Of a DNA stretch of 64,000 nt, positions 51,184 through 59,140 are shown piece after piece. The notes under the pieces are model-generated. The model had not been told where the DNA came from. It worked only from the letters and a program-made list of their open reading frames with translations, and ran no database searches. The stretch spans positions 5,022,001-5,086,000 of the forward strand of contig NZ_CP089312.1 in NCBI RefSeq assembly GCF_021545335.1. The letters run 5' to 3'. This DNA comes from Streptomyces sp. GQFP. GTDB lineage: Bacteria; Actinomycetota; Actinomycetes; Streptomycetales; Streptomycetaceae. Made by a program: the position numbers and the translations under genes. Within the stretch, counting starts at the first letter, position 1. Each line of letters opens with the position of its first letter.

Positions 51184-51726
51184 TTACAGGTACGGCCCGC
51201 CCGTGCGTCCGCCCGTACGCGGATCGTCGTCGCCCTCGTGGCCGCCGACGCCCGGCGGCAGCGCGCGGCGCATCTGCTCCAGCTGGGCCCGCGCGGCCAT
51301 CTGCTGGGCGAACAGGGTGGTCTGGATCCCGTGGAAGAGGCCCTCCAGCCAGCCCACCAGCTGTGCCTGCGCGATCCGCAGCTCGGCGTCGCTGGGAACG
51401 CCCTCGTCCGTGAACGGCAGGGACAGGCGCTCCAGTTCGTCGACCAGCTCCGGCGCCAGACCGTCCTCCAGCTCCTTGACCGAGCTGGCGTGGATCTCCT
51501 TCAGCCGCACCCGGCTCGCCTCGTCGAGAGGGGCCGCGCGCACCTCCTCCAGCAGCTGCTTGATCATGCTGCCGATCCTCATGACCTTGGCAGGTTGCTC
51601 CACCATGTCCGTCACCGGGATCTCTCGGGAGTCCTCGTCACCACCGCCCCCAAGAGCCATCCCGTCCTGGCCAACGACCAGGATCTGGGGGTTCTCCGGC
51701 GACCTTTCGTTCCTCGGCATCTCCAT
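51184..51726 (-). CDS. bpa: Bacterial proteasome activator (Bpa/PafE-like, DUF2587)
   Basis: A 180-residue protein of the family that forms dodecameric rings and opens the 20S proteasome without ATP. The helical core is present (PAKVMRIGSMIKQLLEEVRA, ASRVRLKEIHASSVKELEDG, LVGWLEGLFHGIQTTLFAQQ). The C-terminus ends GGRTGGPYL, close to the HbYX-like GQYL tail through which the mycobacterial protein docks; the Gln-to-Pro change is notable. ATG 51726 (MEMPRNERSPE) is used, and upstream in-frame sequence belongs to no recognisable domain. The proteasome core genes are not in this window. Confidence 0.87.
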   Translation of the reverse strand: MEMPRNERSPENPQILVVGQDGMALGGGGDEDSREIPVTDMVEQPAKVMRIGSMIKQLLEEVRAAPLDEASRVRLKEIHASSVKELEDGLAPELVDELERLSLPFTDEGVPSDAELRIAQAQLVGWLEGLFHGIQTTLFAQQMAARAQLEQMRRALPPGVGGHEGDDDPRTGGRTGGPYL

Positions 51727-51874
51727 ACCGCCATTCTGTCGCACCAGGCCGCGGTTCCGGCCGGTGGGTCCGGCCCTGCGGTGTCCCGTCCGGGATGCCG
51801 GACCGGCGGGTGCGTGTGAGGCTGGTCCCGTCGAACCCTGGTGACTGGCGACTCCGCGGCGGGAGGGGCCCGAC

Positions 51875-52285
51875 ATGACTCCATGGCTCCGGGCACTGCG
51901 CATCTGCGGCACCCTGCTGGCCCTGGCGGCACCCACCCTCGCCGCCGCCCCGCACGGCGCGACACTCTCGTACGACAACGCCGCACACGTCGCCCGGCCC
52001 GCCCCCGACGCCTCCCGGGCCGGCAGCCTGGCGGGCGAGGGACGCGAGCGCCCCGGGCGGCAGGAGTCCGCGCCGCCCGAGGAGGCTGCGTACGAGGAGA
52101 CTGTCCCTGTCCCCGTGCCCACCTACATCCCCGACCCGGACGAGGCGCGGGACACGGCCGCGCTGCCCGCCCCGGTCACGCACCCGGTGCTGCGGATACT
52201 GCCGCTGGGCAGCGGGCTCGTCCTCATCGGCCTCGGCCTGGGCCTCGCCCTCCTCGCCCTGCGGCTGCGCGTACGGAGGCCTTGA
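51875..52285 (+). CDS. Hypothetical exported/anchored small protein
   Basis: A 136-residue protein with an N-terminal signal-like helix (LRICGTLLALAAPTLAAAPH), a Pro/Glu/Ala-rich middle, and a C-terminal transmembrane helix (LIGLGLGLALLALRLRVRRP) with a basic stop-transfer end. That layout resembles small cell-wall or membrane proteins, but no family was recognised. Third-position GC supports coding. It sits between the divergent bpa gene and a convergent oxidoreductase gene. Confidence 0.62.
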   Translation: MTPWLRALRICGTLLALAAPTLAAAPHGATLSYDNAAHVARPAPDASRAGSLAGEGRERPGRQESAPPEEAAYEETVPVPVPTYIPDPDEARDTAALPAPVTHPVLRILPLGSGLVLIGLGLGLALLALRLRVRRP

Positions 52286-52311
52286 CCCCGAGGAGGTCCC
52301 GTCACAGGCGC

Positions 52312-53292
52312 TTACGGGGCCACCAGCAGCACCTTTCCCACGTGGCCGCTCTCCTCCACCAGCCGGTGGGCCGCCGCCGCGTCGCTCATCGGGAACTCGC
52401 TGTCGACGACCGGCCGCACCTGACGTGCGGCGATCAGCGGCCAGACGTGCTCGCGTACGGCGGACACGATCGCCGTCTTCTCGGCGAGCGGGCGGGCGCG
52501 CAGCGAGGTCGCGCTGATCGCGGCCCGCTTGGTGAGAAGGGCGCCGATGTTCAGCTCGGCCTTGATGCCGCCCTGCATGCCGATGATCGCGAGCCGTCCG
52601 TTGACGGCGAGGGCGCGGACGTTGCGGTCCAGGTACTTGGCGCCCATGTTGTCGAGGATCACGTCGGCGCCGGCACCGCCGGTGGCCTGCTTCAGCTCCT
52701 CGACGAAGTCCTGCTCGCGGTAGTTGACGAGGATGTCGGCGCCCAGTTCGGCGCACTGGTCGAGCTTCTCCTTCGTCCCGGCCGTCACGGCGACCTTCGC
52801 GCCGACCGCCTTGGCGAGCTGGATGGCCATCGTGCCGATGCCGCTGGAGCCGCCGTGCACGAGAAGCGTCTCGCCCGGGCGGAGGTGGGAGATCATGAAG
52901 ACGTTCGACCAGACCGTGCAGACCACCTCGGGCAGCGCCGCCGCCCGCTTCAGGTCGACGCCCGCGGGCACGGGCAGCAGCTGCCCGGCCGGCACGGCCA
53001 CCTTCGTCGCGTAACCGCCGCCCGCGAGCAGCGCGCACACCTCGTCGCCGACGGACCAGCCGGACACTCCAGGACCGACCTCGGCGATCCGGCCCGAGCA
53101 CTCGAGGCCGGGGTACGGAGAGGCGCCCGGCGGCGGGTTGTAGAAGCCCTGGCGTTGCAGGATGTCGGCACGGTTGACGGCGCCGGCCACCACCTCGACC
53201 AGCACCTCGCCCTCGCCGGGCACGGGATCGGGGACCTCGGCCCACACCAGCGCCTCGGGCCCTCCGGGTTCGGGAATCGTGATCGCATGCAT
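52312..53292 (-). CDS. NAD(P)H-quinone oxidoreductase (zinc-less MDR family)
   Basis: A 326-residue medium-chain dehydrogenase/reductase resembling quinone oxidoreductase PIG3. The N-terminal GroES-like domain has GAVNRADILQRQGFY and PGLECSGRIAEVG. The Rossmann part has the cofactor site LLVHGGSSGIGTMAIQLAKA (residues 141-160). The zinc ligands of alcohol dehydrogenases are missing, as expected for this group. It probably reduces quinones with NADPH in the cytoplasm. The start MHAITIPEPGGPEAL is standard. The 162-bp spacer to the divergent ABC transporter is short but sufficient for two promoters. Confidence 0.9.
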   Translation of the reverse strand: MHAITIPEPGGPEALVWAEVPDPVPGEGEVLVEVVAGAVNRADILQRQGFYNPPPGASPYPGLECSGRIAEVGPGVSGWSVGDEVCALLAGGGYATKVAVPAGQLLPVPAGVDLKRAAALPEVVCTVWSNVFMISHLRPGETLLVHGGSSGIGTMAIQLAKAVGAKVAVTAGTKEKLDQCAELGADILVNYREQDFVEELKQATGGAGADVILDNMGAKYLDRNVRALAVNGRLAIIGMQGGIKAELNIGALLTKRAAISATSLRARPLAEKTAIVSAVREHVWPLIAARQVRPVVDSEFPMSDAAAAHRLVEESGHVGKVLLVAP

Positions 53293-53454
53293 GAGGGGAC
53301 GCTACTCCCCGCTCCCGCGGAATTGAGGTGCGGTCCGCGTCTGGCGGAGAGACCGTGGAGAGACGTACGGTCGCGCGACCGATGAGTTTCCGGCCAACCG
53401 ACGGTCTCCCTTTGCGTCACCCCGTACGCAAGGACTCCGGAAGGACCACGAGAC

Positions 53455-54507
53455 ATGAGCCCACAGGCAGCCAGAGCGGGCAGGGCAGCCGAGGCGCCCG
53501 ACCTCGCGATCGAGACCGCGAGTCTGGTGAAGACCTTCGGCGAGACCCGCGCCGTCGACGGCGTCGACCTCACCGTGCCCACCGGCACGGTCTACGGAGT
53601 CCTCGGGCCGAACGGCGCAGGCAAGACGACCACCGTGAAGATGCTGGCCACCCTGCTCAGGCCGGACGGCGGCGAGGCGCACGTCTTCGGCCACGACGTG
53701 GTGCGCGAGGCCGACGCGGTACGCGGCAGGGTGAGCCTCACCGGCCAGTACGCGTCCGTGGACGAGGACCTCACCGGCACCGAGAACCTGGTGCTGCTCG
53801 GCCGGCTCCTCGGCCACCACAAGCGGACCGCGCGCGAGCGCGCCGCCCAGCTCCTGGAGGCCTTCGGGCTGACGGAGGCGGCGGCGAAGCAGGTCAAGCA
53901 CTACTCGGGCGGTATGCGGCGCCGGATCGACATCGCCGCGTCCATCCTCAACACGCCCGACCTGCTCTTCCTCGACGAGCCGACGACCGGTCTCGACCCG
54001 CGCAGCCGCAACCAGGTGTGGGACATCGTGCGCGCGGTGGTCGCCCAGGGCACGACCGTGCTGCTGACCACGCAGTATCTGGACGAGGCCGACCAGCTGG
54101 CGTCCCGGATCGCCGTCATCGACAAGGGCAAGGTGATCGCGGAGGGCACGAAGGGCGAGCTGAAGGCGTCCGTCGGCGCCGGCTCCGTCCATCTGCGGCT
54201 GCGCGATCCGGCCCAGCGGCCCGAGGCGGAGGAGGTGCTGCGGCTGGCCCTCGACGCGACCGTGCAGCGCGAGCCCGACCCGGTCGCGCTGACGGCCCGT
54301 ATCGGTACGTCGGTCAGCGACACCGCGGCCGAGCAGGCGGCCCGCGCGCTCGCCGAGCTGGCCCGCTGCGGCATCACGGTCGACAACTTCTCCCTGGGAC
54401 AGCCCAGCCTGGACGAGGTGTTCCTCGCCCTCACCGGACACGACACGGAGGTTGGCTCCACAGCCGACTCCGCAGCTGACTCCGCCGAAGGAGAGGTGGC
54501 GGCATGA
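53455..54507 (+). CDS. ABC transporter ATP-binding protein (DrrA-like)
   Basis: A 350-residue ATPase of the daunorubicin-resistance DrrA type. Walker A is GPNGAGKTTTVKM (near residue 54), the Q-loop is LTGQYASVDE, the signature is YSGGMRRRIDIA and Walker B is LLFLDEPTTGLDPRSRN. A C-terminal extension of about 110 residues, typical of DrrA proteins, ends in an acidic Ala/Ser-rich tail. It energises the permease encoded next, which overlaps by 4 bp. The natural substrate is unknown; no antibiotic biosynthesis genes are nearby. Confidence 0.92.
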   Translation: MSPQAARAGRAAEAPDLAIETASLVKTFGETRAVDGVDLTVPTGTVYGVLGPNGAGKTTTVKMLATLLRPDGGEAHVFGHDVVREADAVRGRVSLTGQYASVDEDLTGTENLVLLGRLLGHHKRTARERAAQLLEAFGLTEAAAKQVKHYSGGMRRRIDIAASILNTPDLLFLDEPTTGLDPRSRNQVWDIVRAVVAQGTTVLLTTQYLDEADQLASRIAVIDKGKVIAEGTKGELKASVGAGSVHLRLRDPAQRPEAEEVLRLALDATVQREPDPVALTARIGTSVSDTAAEQAARALAELARCGITVDNFSLGQPSLDEVFLALTGHDTEVGSTADSAADSAEGEVAA

Positions 54508-55352
54508 GTACCGCGACCACCACCACCGAAGGCCGGGAACTCGCCCCGGTCAGCGCCGAGTCGCTCGCCGCGCTGCTCGTCGCCAAGGACCGGCCGCCGC
54601 GCCCCAGCGCGCTCTCGGCGTCCCTCACCTTCGGCTGGCGCGCGATCCTCAAGATCAAGCACGTCCCCGAGCAGCTCTTCGACGTCACCGCGTTCCCGAT
54701 CATGATGGTGCTGATGTACACGTACCTGTTCGGGGGCGCCCTGGCGGGCTCCCCGCGCGAGTACATCCAGTTCCTGCTGCCGGGCATCCTGGTGATGTCG
54801 GTCGTGATGATCACGATGTACACGGGTGTCTCGGTCAACACGGACATCGAGAAGGGCGTCTTCGACCGCTTCCGTACGCTGCCGATCTGGCGGCCCGCGG
54901 TGATGGTCGGCTATCTCCTCGGCGACGCCCTGCGCTACACCATGGCGTCCGTGGTGATGCTGACGGTCGGCATCATCCTGGGTTACCGCCCCGAGGGAGT
55001 GGTGGGCGTGGCCGCCGGCATCGCCCTCCTCCTGGTCTTCTCCTTCGCCTTCTCATGGATCTGGACCATGTTCGGGCTGCTGCTGCGCACGGAGAAGTCG
55101 GTGATGGGCGTCAGCATGATGGTGATCTTCCCGCTGACCTTCCTGTCGAACGTCTTCGTCGACCCGAGCACCATGCCCGGCTGGCTCCAGGCCTTCGTCA
55201 ACAACAGCCCGATCACCCATGTGTCGTCGGCGGTACGGGAGCTGATGGCCGGCGAGTGGCCGGCCGCCGAGATCGCCTGGTCGCTGGGGTGGGCAGGCCT
55301 GCTGATGCTGGTCTTCGGCCCGATCACGATGCGGCTCTACAACCGCAAGTAG
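54504..55352 (+). CDS. ABC-2 type permease (DrrB-like)
   Basis: A 282-residue membrane protein with six predicted helices, among them IMMVLMYTYLFGGALAG, YIQFLLPGILVMSVVMITMY, GVAAGIALLLVFSFAFSWIW and LGWAGLLMLVFGPITMRLY. The cytoplasmic motif EKGVFDRFRTLPI is typical of DrrB/ABC-2 exporters. It pairs with the ATPase whose stop codon its ATG overlaps (ATGA). Likely role: export of a hydrophobic compound or lipid. Just beyond its stop is a MITE-like element. Confidence 0.9.
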   Translation: MSTATTTTEGRELAPVSAESLAALLVAKDRPPRPSALSASLTFGWRAILKIKHVPEQLFDVTAFPIMMVLMYTYLFGGALAGSPREYIQFLLPGILVMSVVMITMYTGVSVNTDIEKGVFDRFRTLPIWRPAVMVGYLLGDALRYTMASVVMLTVGIILGYRPEGVVGVAAGIALLLVFSFAFSWIWTMFGLLLRTEKSVMGVSMMVIFPLTFLSNVFVDPSTMPGWLQAFVNNSPITHVSSAVRELMAGEWPAAEIAWSLGWAGLLMLVFGPITMRLYNRK

Positions 55353-55360
55353 CCCGGTCC

Positions 55361-55584
55361 TAGGGTCTGTCCGGCGGATCAGGTCGGCTGCAAGAAACGG
55401 TGCGTCCTGGCCCACCCGAGCGGGGCCTGGTGCGTGCGGCTGCAAGGCGGAGGAGGGCGTCGACGCGATGGGGGTCCCCCCGCGCGAGGTTGTTCGAGCG
55501 TGGGGGAGTCGGCAACCGACGACAACGCGGCAGACGTGCGTGCCAGGCCCCGCGACGCCGGCCTGATCCGCCGGACAGGCCCTA
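55361..55584. mobile_element. MITE-like element with 23-bp terminal inverted repeats
   Basis: The ends TAGGGTCTGTCCGGCGGATC... (55361-55383) and ...GATCCGCCGGACAGGCCCTA (55562-55584) are inverted repeats matching at 22 of 23 positions, with terminal TA dinucleotides. The 178-bp interior has no coding frame and contains GGGGGTCCCCCC, seen from memory in other Streptomyces dispersed repeats. The right end supplies the TAG stop codon of the K+ channel gene. Confidence 0.65.
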
Positions 55585-56682
55585 AGTGAATTTGCGGGCG
55601 TCGGGCGCCACATGTGCGCCCGGCGTCGCCCGCACGATGGTGATGAGCCGGTCGGCCACCTGGAGCTCCCCGATGGACGGATCGTCGTAGCCCAGCACGC
55701 GATGCCCGCGTACGACGCTCACGACCAGGTCGTCCGTCTCGCGCGGCCCCTTGCCGACCTCGGCCTTTATGACCGGGCGTTCGACGATGTCGAGCCCGCT
55801 GCCCTGCTGGATGAGGTCCTCCATGACCATGCCGGCGGCGGGGCTGAGCACGGACAGCCCGAGCAGCCGCCCGGCCGCGCTCGCGCTGGTGATGACGGCG
55901 TCGGCGCCGGACTGCTTGAGCAGCGGCGCGTTCTCCTCCTCGCGCACGGCGGCCACGATCTTCGCCGTGCGGTTGAGCTGCCGGGCGGTCAGCGTGACGA
56001 GGACGGCCGTGTCGTCGCGCTGGGTGGCGATGATGATCTGCCGGGCCTTCTGCAGCTCGGCCCGCAGCAGTACGTCACTGCGCGTGGCGTCGCCGATCAC
56101 TCCGGCGTACCCCTCGGCGGTGGCCGCCTCCACGGCTTTCGCGCTGGGGTCGACGACCACGACCTGTTCCTTCTTCAGCCCGGTGACACAGACGGTCTGC
56201 ACGGCCGACCGCCCCTTGGTCCCGAACCCGATGACTACGGTGTGCTCTCGCAAGGCCGCCCTCCAGCGGTTCTGCCGCCACTCCTCGCGTGTGCGCTCCG
56301 TGAGGACTTCGAGGGTCGTGCCGACCAGGATGATCAGGAAGAGCACGCGCAGCGGTGTGATGACGAAGATGTTGGTGAACCGGGCGGCGTCACTGACGGG
56401 CGTGATGTCGCCGTACCCCGTGGTGGAGAGGGTGACGGTGGCGTAGTAGAAGGCGTCGAGGAGATCGACGGAGCCGTCGGAGTTGTCGTTGTAGCCGTCG
56501 TGGTCGGCGTAGACGATGAGCGCGGTCCCGACCAGCACCAGCAGCGCCATGGCGACGCGTTTGCCGACCTGGCGGATCGGCCGTTCCACCACGGTCCGGG
56601 GAAGTTTCACCCGATGGGTCACCAGATGCTCGTCCGCCTGACGGGCGATGGCGTCGTGGCCCGGCAGTTTCACGTGAAACAT
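55582..56682 (-). CDS. Two-helix potassium channel with RCK/TrkA-N domain
   Basis: A 366-residue ion-channel protein. The first helix is VAMALLVLVGTALIVYADHD. The pore loop has the selectivity filter STTGYGDITPV (near residue 88), followed by the second helix NIFVITPLRVLFLIILVGTT. A cytoplasmic RCK domain (HTVVIGFGTKGRSAVQTV, the dinucleotide fold, then VVVDPSAKAVEAA and GDATRSDVLLRAEL) gates the pore, with a TrkA-C-like end. ATG 56682 abuts AGGAGG with no spacing, so the GTG three codons later (56673) may be the true start. Either start lies in or beside a parS site, and the stop lies in the MITE-like end. Confidence 0.88.
   Translation of the reverse strand: MFHVKLPGHDAIARQADEHLVTHRVKLPRTVVERPIRQVGKRVAMALLVLVGTALIVYADHDGYNDNSDGSVDLLDAFYYATVTLSTTGYGDITPVSDAARFTNIFVITPLRVLFLIILVGTTLEVLTERTREEWRQNRWRAALREHTVVIGFGTKGRSAVQTVCVTGLKKEQVVVVDPSAKAVEAATAEGYAGVIGDATRSDVLLRAELQKARQIIIATQRDDTAVLVTLTARQLNRTAKIVAAVREEENAPLLKQSGADAVITSASAAGRLLGLSVLSPAAGMVMEDLIQQGSGLDIVERPVIKAEVGKGPRETDDLVVSVVRGHRVLGYDDPSIGELQVADRLITIVRATPGAHVAPDARKFT
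56667..56680. other. parS site overlapping the start of the K+ channel gene
   Basis: GTTTCACGTGAAAC, a perfect Streptomyces ParB site. Read on the minus strand it encodes residues 2-5 (FHVK) of the channel frame and includes the alternative GTG start. Confidence 0.93.
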
Positions 56683-56710
56683 CCTCCTGTGCGGCCCGGC
56701 TCTATCGAAT

Positions 56711-56724
56711 GTTTCACGTGAAAC
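56711..56724. other. parS site overlapping the moeA stop codon
   Basis: GTTTCACGTGAAAC, perfect. On the minus strand it encodes the last residues of MoeA (CFT) and its TGA stop. Its centre is 44 bp from the neighbouring parS, about four helical turns, so both sites face the same side of the DNA. Confidence 0.93.
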
Positions 56725-58150
56725 ACACCCCGGCTTCGGTGGCTGCCGCCCAGGGCAGATCGAGCAGTTCCAGTTCCTGACCGGGGCGGGCACCGCCGGG
56801 CGGTACGACCGCGAGGCCCTCGGCCGCCGCGATACCGCGCAGCATCGCCGGCCCGTTGTAGTGCAGCGGCACGGCCCGGTCGCCGCGCACGACGACGGGG
56901 ATGAGCCGGGTGTCGTGCGGGTGCCCGTGCACCTCGTCCTTGAGCGGCAGCGTGTACGGCTCCGGCGCCGCCCGTCCCGCGAGGGTCCGCAGCAGGGGTT
57001 CGGCAAGGGTGAGCAGCCCGGAGACGGCGGCCAGCGGGTTGCCGGGCAGCCCGACGAGGTGCTGGTTCTCCTTGATCCGGGCCAGCAGCATGGGGTGCCC
57101 GGGGCGTACCTGCACACCGTTCACCAGCAGTTCGGCGCCGAGGCGGTGCAGGGTGGGGTGGACGTGGTCGACGGGGCCGGAGGCAGTGCCACCAGTCGTG
57201 ACGACGATCTCGGCGGGGGAGTTCTTCAAGGCTGCGTACAGCGCCTCGGCGTCGTCGCCGAGCCTGCGTACGGCGATGACGTCGGCGCCGAGCGAGCGCA
57301 GCCAGGGCGGGAGCATCGGGCCGAGCGCGTCCCGGATCAGACCGTCGTGCGGGAGTCCCTCGGTGAGCAACTCGTCGCCCAGGACGAGGACTTCGGCCCG
57401 GGGACGGGGGATCGCGGCGAGGGTGTCGTACCCGGCGGCAGCGGCGAGGCCGAGCACGGCCGGGGTCACGAAGGTGCCGGTGGGCAGCAGCTGGTCGCCG
57501 GAGCGGCACTCCTGGCCGCGCGGCCGGATGTCCTGGCCGTGGCTCATGTCCCGGGTGGCGTGCAGCCGGCCCTTGTCGTCGGTGCGGCCGTGCTCGCTGC
57601 GCAGGACGGCGGTCGTGTCGTACGGGATACGGGCGCCCGTCGCGATCCGTACCGCGCTGCCGTCGGTGAGCGGCTCGGGCTGGGCGTGCCCGGCGAGGAC
57701 ACCGGCCTCGCGCACGTCCCAGGGGCCGGGTCCGGCCACCGCCCAGCCGTCCATGGCGGAGGTGTCGAAGGAGGGGAGGTCGGTGAGGGCCGCGAGGGGA
57801 GCGGCGAGGACCAGGCCGAGGGCGGCGTCGAGGGGGACGGAGACCGGGGCCGTAGCGGTACGGGGGACCTGGCGGGCGGCGCGCTCGGCGATGGCGCGGG
57901 CCTGGGGCCAGGGGGTGGCCCGGGGGCGGGCGGGGGCGGGGGTGAGATCCCCTTTGGCGCCGGGGCCTGGTTGGTCGGCCTCCACGTCGTAGACGCCTTC
58001 CCCGGTGGGGGCGGGTACTGCGGCGCCCTCGGGGGGCGGCCGGTCACCCTGCCCACCGCCGGCGCCGCCGGTTCCGCTGCCGTTGCCTTCGTTCACGAGG
58101 GCGAGCGCCTCCTCGACGCCGAGGTCGTCCAGGTCGCTGCGGGCGGTCAT
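56714..58150 (-). CDS. moeA: Molybdopterin molybdenumtransferase MoeA
   Basis: A 478-residue MoeA, which inserts molybdate into adenylylated molybdopterin. Conserved stretches are FDTSAMDGWAV, VRIATGARIPYDTTAV, LVLGDELLTEG, VTTGGTASGPVDHVHPTL and HLVGLPGNPLAAVSG. An N-terminal extension of about 75 Gly/Pro/Ala-rich residues precedes the fold and is unusual in length. ATG 58150 overlaps the upstream gene by 4 bp, showing coupling with the MobA-like protein. The stop codon is inside a parS site. Confidence 0.9.
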   Translation of the reverse strand: MTARSDLDDLGVEEALALVNEGNGSGTGGAGGGQGDRPPPEGAAVPAPTGEGVYDVEADQPGPGAKGDLTPAPARPRATPWPQARAIAERAARQVPRTATAPVSVPLDAALGLVLAAPLAALTDLPSFDTSAMDGWAVAGPGPWDVREAGVLAGHAQPEPLTDGSAVRIATGARIPYDTTAVLRSEHGRTDDKGRLHATRDMSHGQDIRPRGQECRSGDQLLPTGTFVTPAVLGLAAAAGYDTLAAIPRPRAEVLVLGDELLTEGLPHDGLIRDALGPMLPPWLRSLGADVIAVRRLGDDAEALYAALKNSPAEIVVTTGGTASGPVDHVHPTLHRLGAELLVNGVQVRPGHPMLLARIKENQHLVGLPGNPLAAVSGLLTLAEPLLRTLAGRAAPEPYTLPLKDEVHGHPHDTRLIPVVVRGDRAVPLHYNGPAMLRGIAAAEGLAVVPPGGARPGQELELLDLPWAAATEAGVCFT

Positions 58151-59085
58151 CCGGCGTCCGGGCGGCTGTCGGGGGCCTGGCCCGCACCGGGTTCGGCGTC
58201 GGCGGCCTTCGTGTCCGCCTTGGCCTCCTCGGCCCAGCGCAGGGCGAGGGCGACGGCCTTGCGGGTGGCCTCGGCGACCTCTTCCGGGCCTCCCCCGGCC
58301 CGGCCCGCCGCGTATCCGACGAGGAACGTCGTCAGGGGGGCGGCCGGCCTGGCCACTCCGTGCGCGGCGTCGCGGGCGAGGTCGAGGAGAAGGCCGGTGT
58401 CGACGTCCAGGTCGATGCCCAGTTCGTCCTTGGCTGCGGAAATCCATTCGTCCAACACGTGCCCATGCTCCCTGATGCGTGCTCTGGCGGCGGCGATGTC
58501 GTCCCAGGTGTCGCAGTCGAAGGACGCGACGGGGTCGGAGACCCGGGTAAGTGCGAGCGCGCCGGTCAGCCGGCGCAGCGGCAGGCCGGTGAGGCCGCCG
58601 TGTTCAAGGGCGAGCGCGTCCAGCTCCCGGCGCAGCGCGGACGTCCGGTACACGGCCACGAGCGGCTGGTCCCGGCCGTCGGGGTCGGTGAGCAGCGCGC
58701 CCTCGGCGCCGCTCGTCCGCAGGGCGTCGAGGAGCCGCCGTACCGTCGCCGGTTCGAGGAAGGGGAGGTCGGCGGAGAGGATGACGACCTGCGCGGCCTT
58801 GGTCTGTCGCAGGCCCGCGTCGAGGGCGGCGACGGGCCCACCGCCCGGCGGGTCCTCGTGGGCCCAGGTCACGGGCCGTGCGGTGGGCCGGGGGCCGGCC
58901 ACGACCACGGTGGTGCCGGCGCCGGCGCAGGCGGCGAGCACCCGGTCGAGGAGCGCGCGCCCGCCCACCCGGACGCCGGGCTTGTCGGCGCCGCCTAGGC
59001 GTCGGGCGGCCCCGCCCGCGAGCACGACGGCGTCGTAGCCGTCGGCGCCGGGGATCCCTGAGGGCTGGGGCTCATGCGCGGTCAC
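58147..59085 (-). CDS. MobA-like nucleotidyltransferase fused to DUF6457
   Basis: A 312-residue fusion. Residues 15-200 are a MobA-like NTP transferase (DAVVLAGGAARRLGGADKPGV, LSADLPFLEPATV, FDCDTWDDIAAA), which in MobA joins GMP to molybdenum cofactor. Residues 215-300 match the small helical DUF6457 (LDEWISAAKDELGIDLDVD, TTFLVGYAAGRAGG). The fusion and the overlap with moeA support a role in molybdenum-cofactor maturation. GTG 59085 follows GGAGG almost directly; a GTG at 59115 is another possible start. Confidence 0.82.
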   Translation of the reverse strand: MTAHEPQPSGIPGADGYDAVVLAGGAARRLGGADKPGVRVGGRALLDRVLAACAGAGTTVVVAGPRPTARPVTWAHEDPPGGGPVAALDAGLRQTKAAQVVILSADLPFLEPATVRRLLDALRTSGAEGALLTDPDGRDQPLVAVYRTSALRRELDALALEHGGLTGLPLRRLTGALALTRVSDPVASFDCDTWDDIAAARARIREHGHVLDEWISAAKDELGIDLDVDTGLLLDLARDAAHGVARPAAPLTTFLVGYAAGRAGGGPEEVAEATRKAVALALRWAEEAKADTKAADAEPGAGQAPDSRPDAG

Positions 59086-59140
59086 CCTCCGAGTATGCGG
59101 GCCCCCGCTGATCACAGGGAACGGGCGCGCGTCACCCTGA

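Noticed and set aside
53455..55352. DrrAB-like exporter as part of an antibiotic gene cluster
   Set aside because: No biosynthetic genes lie on either side; neighbours are housekeeping genes.
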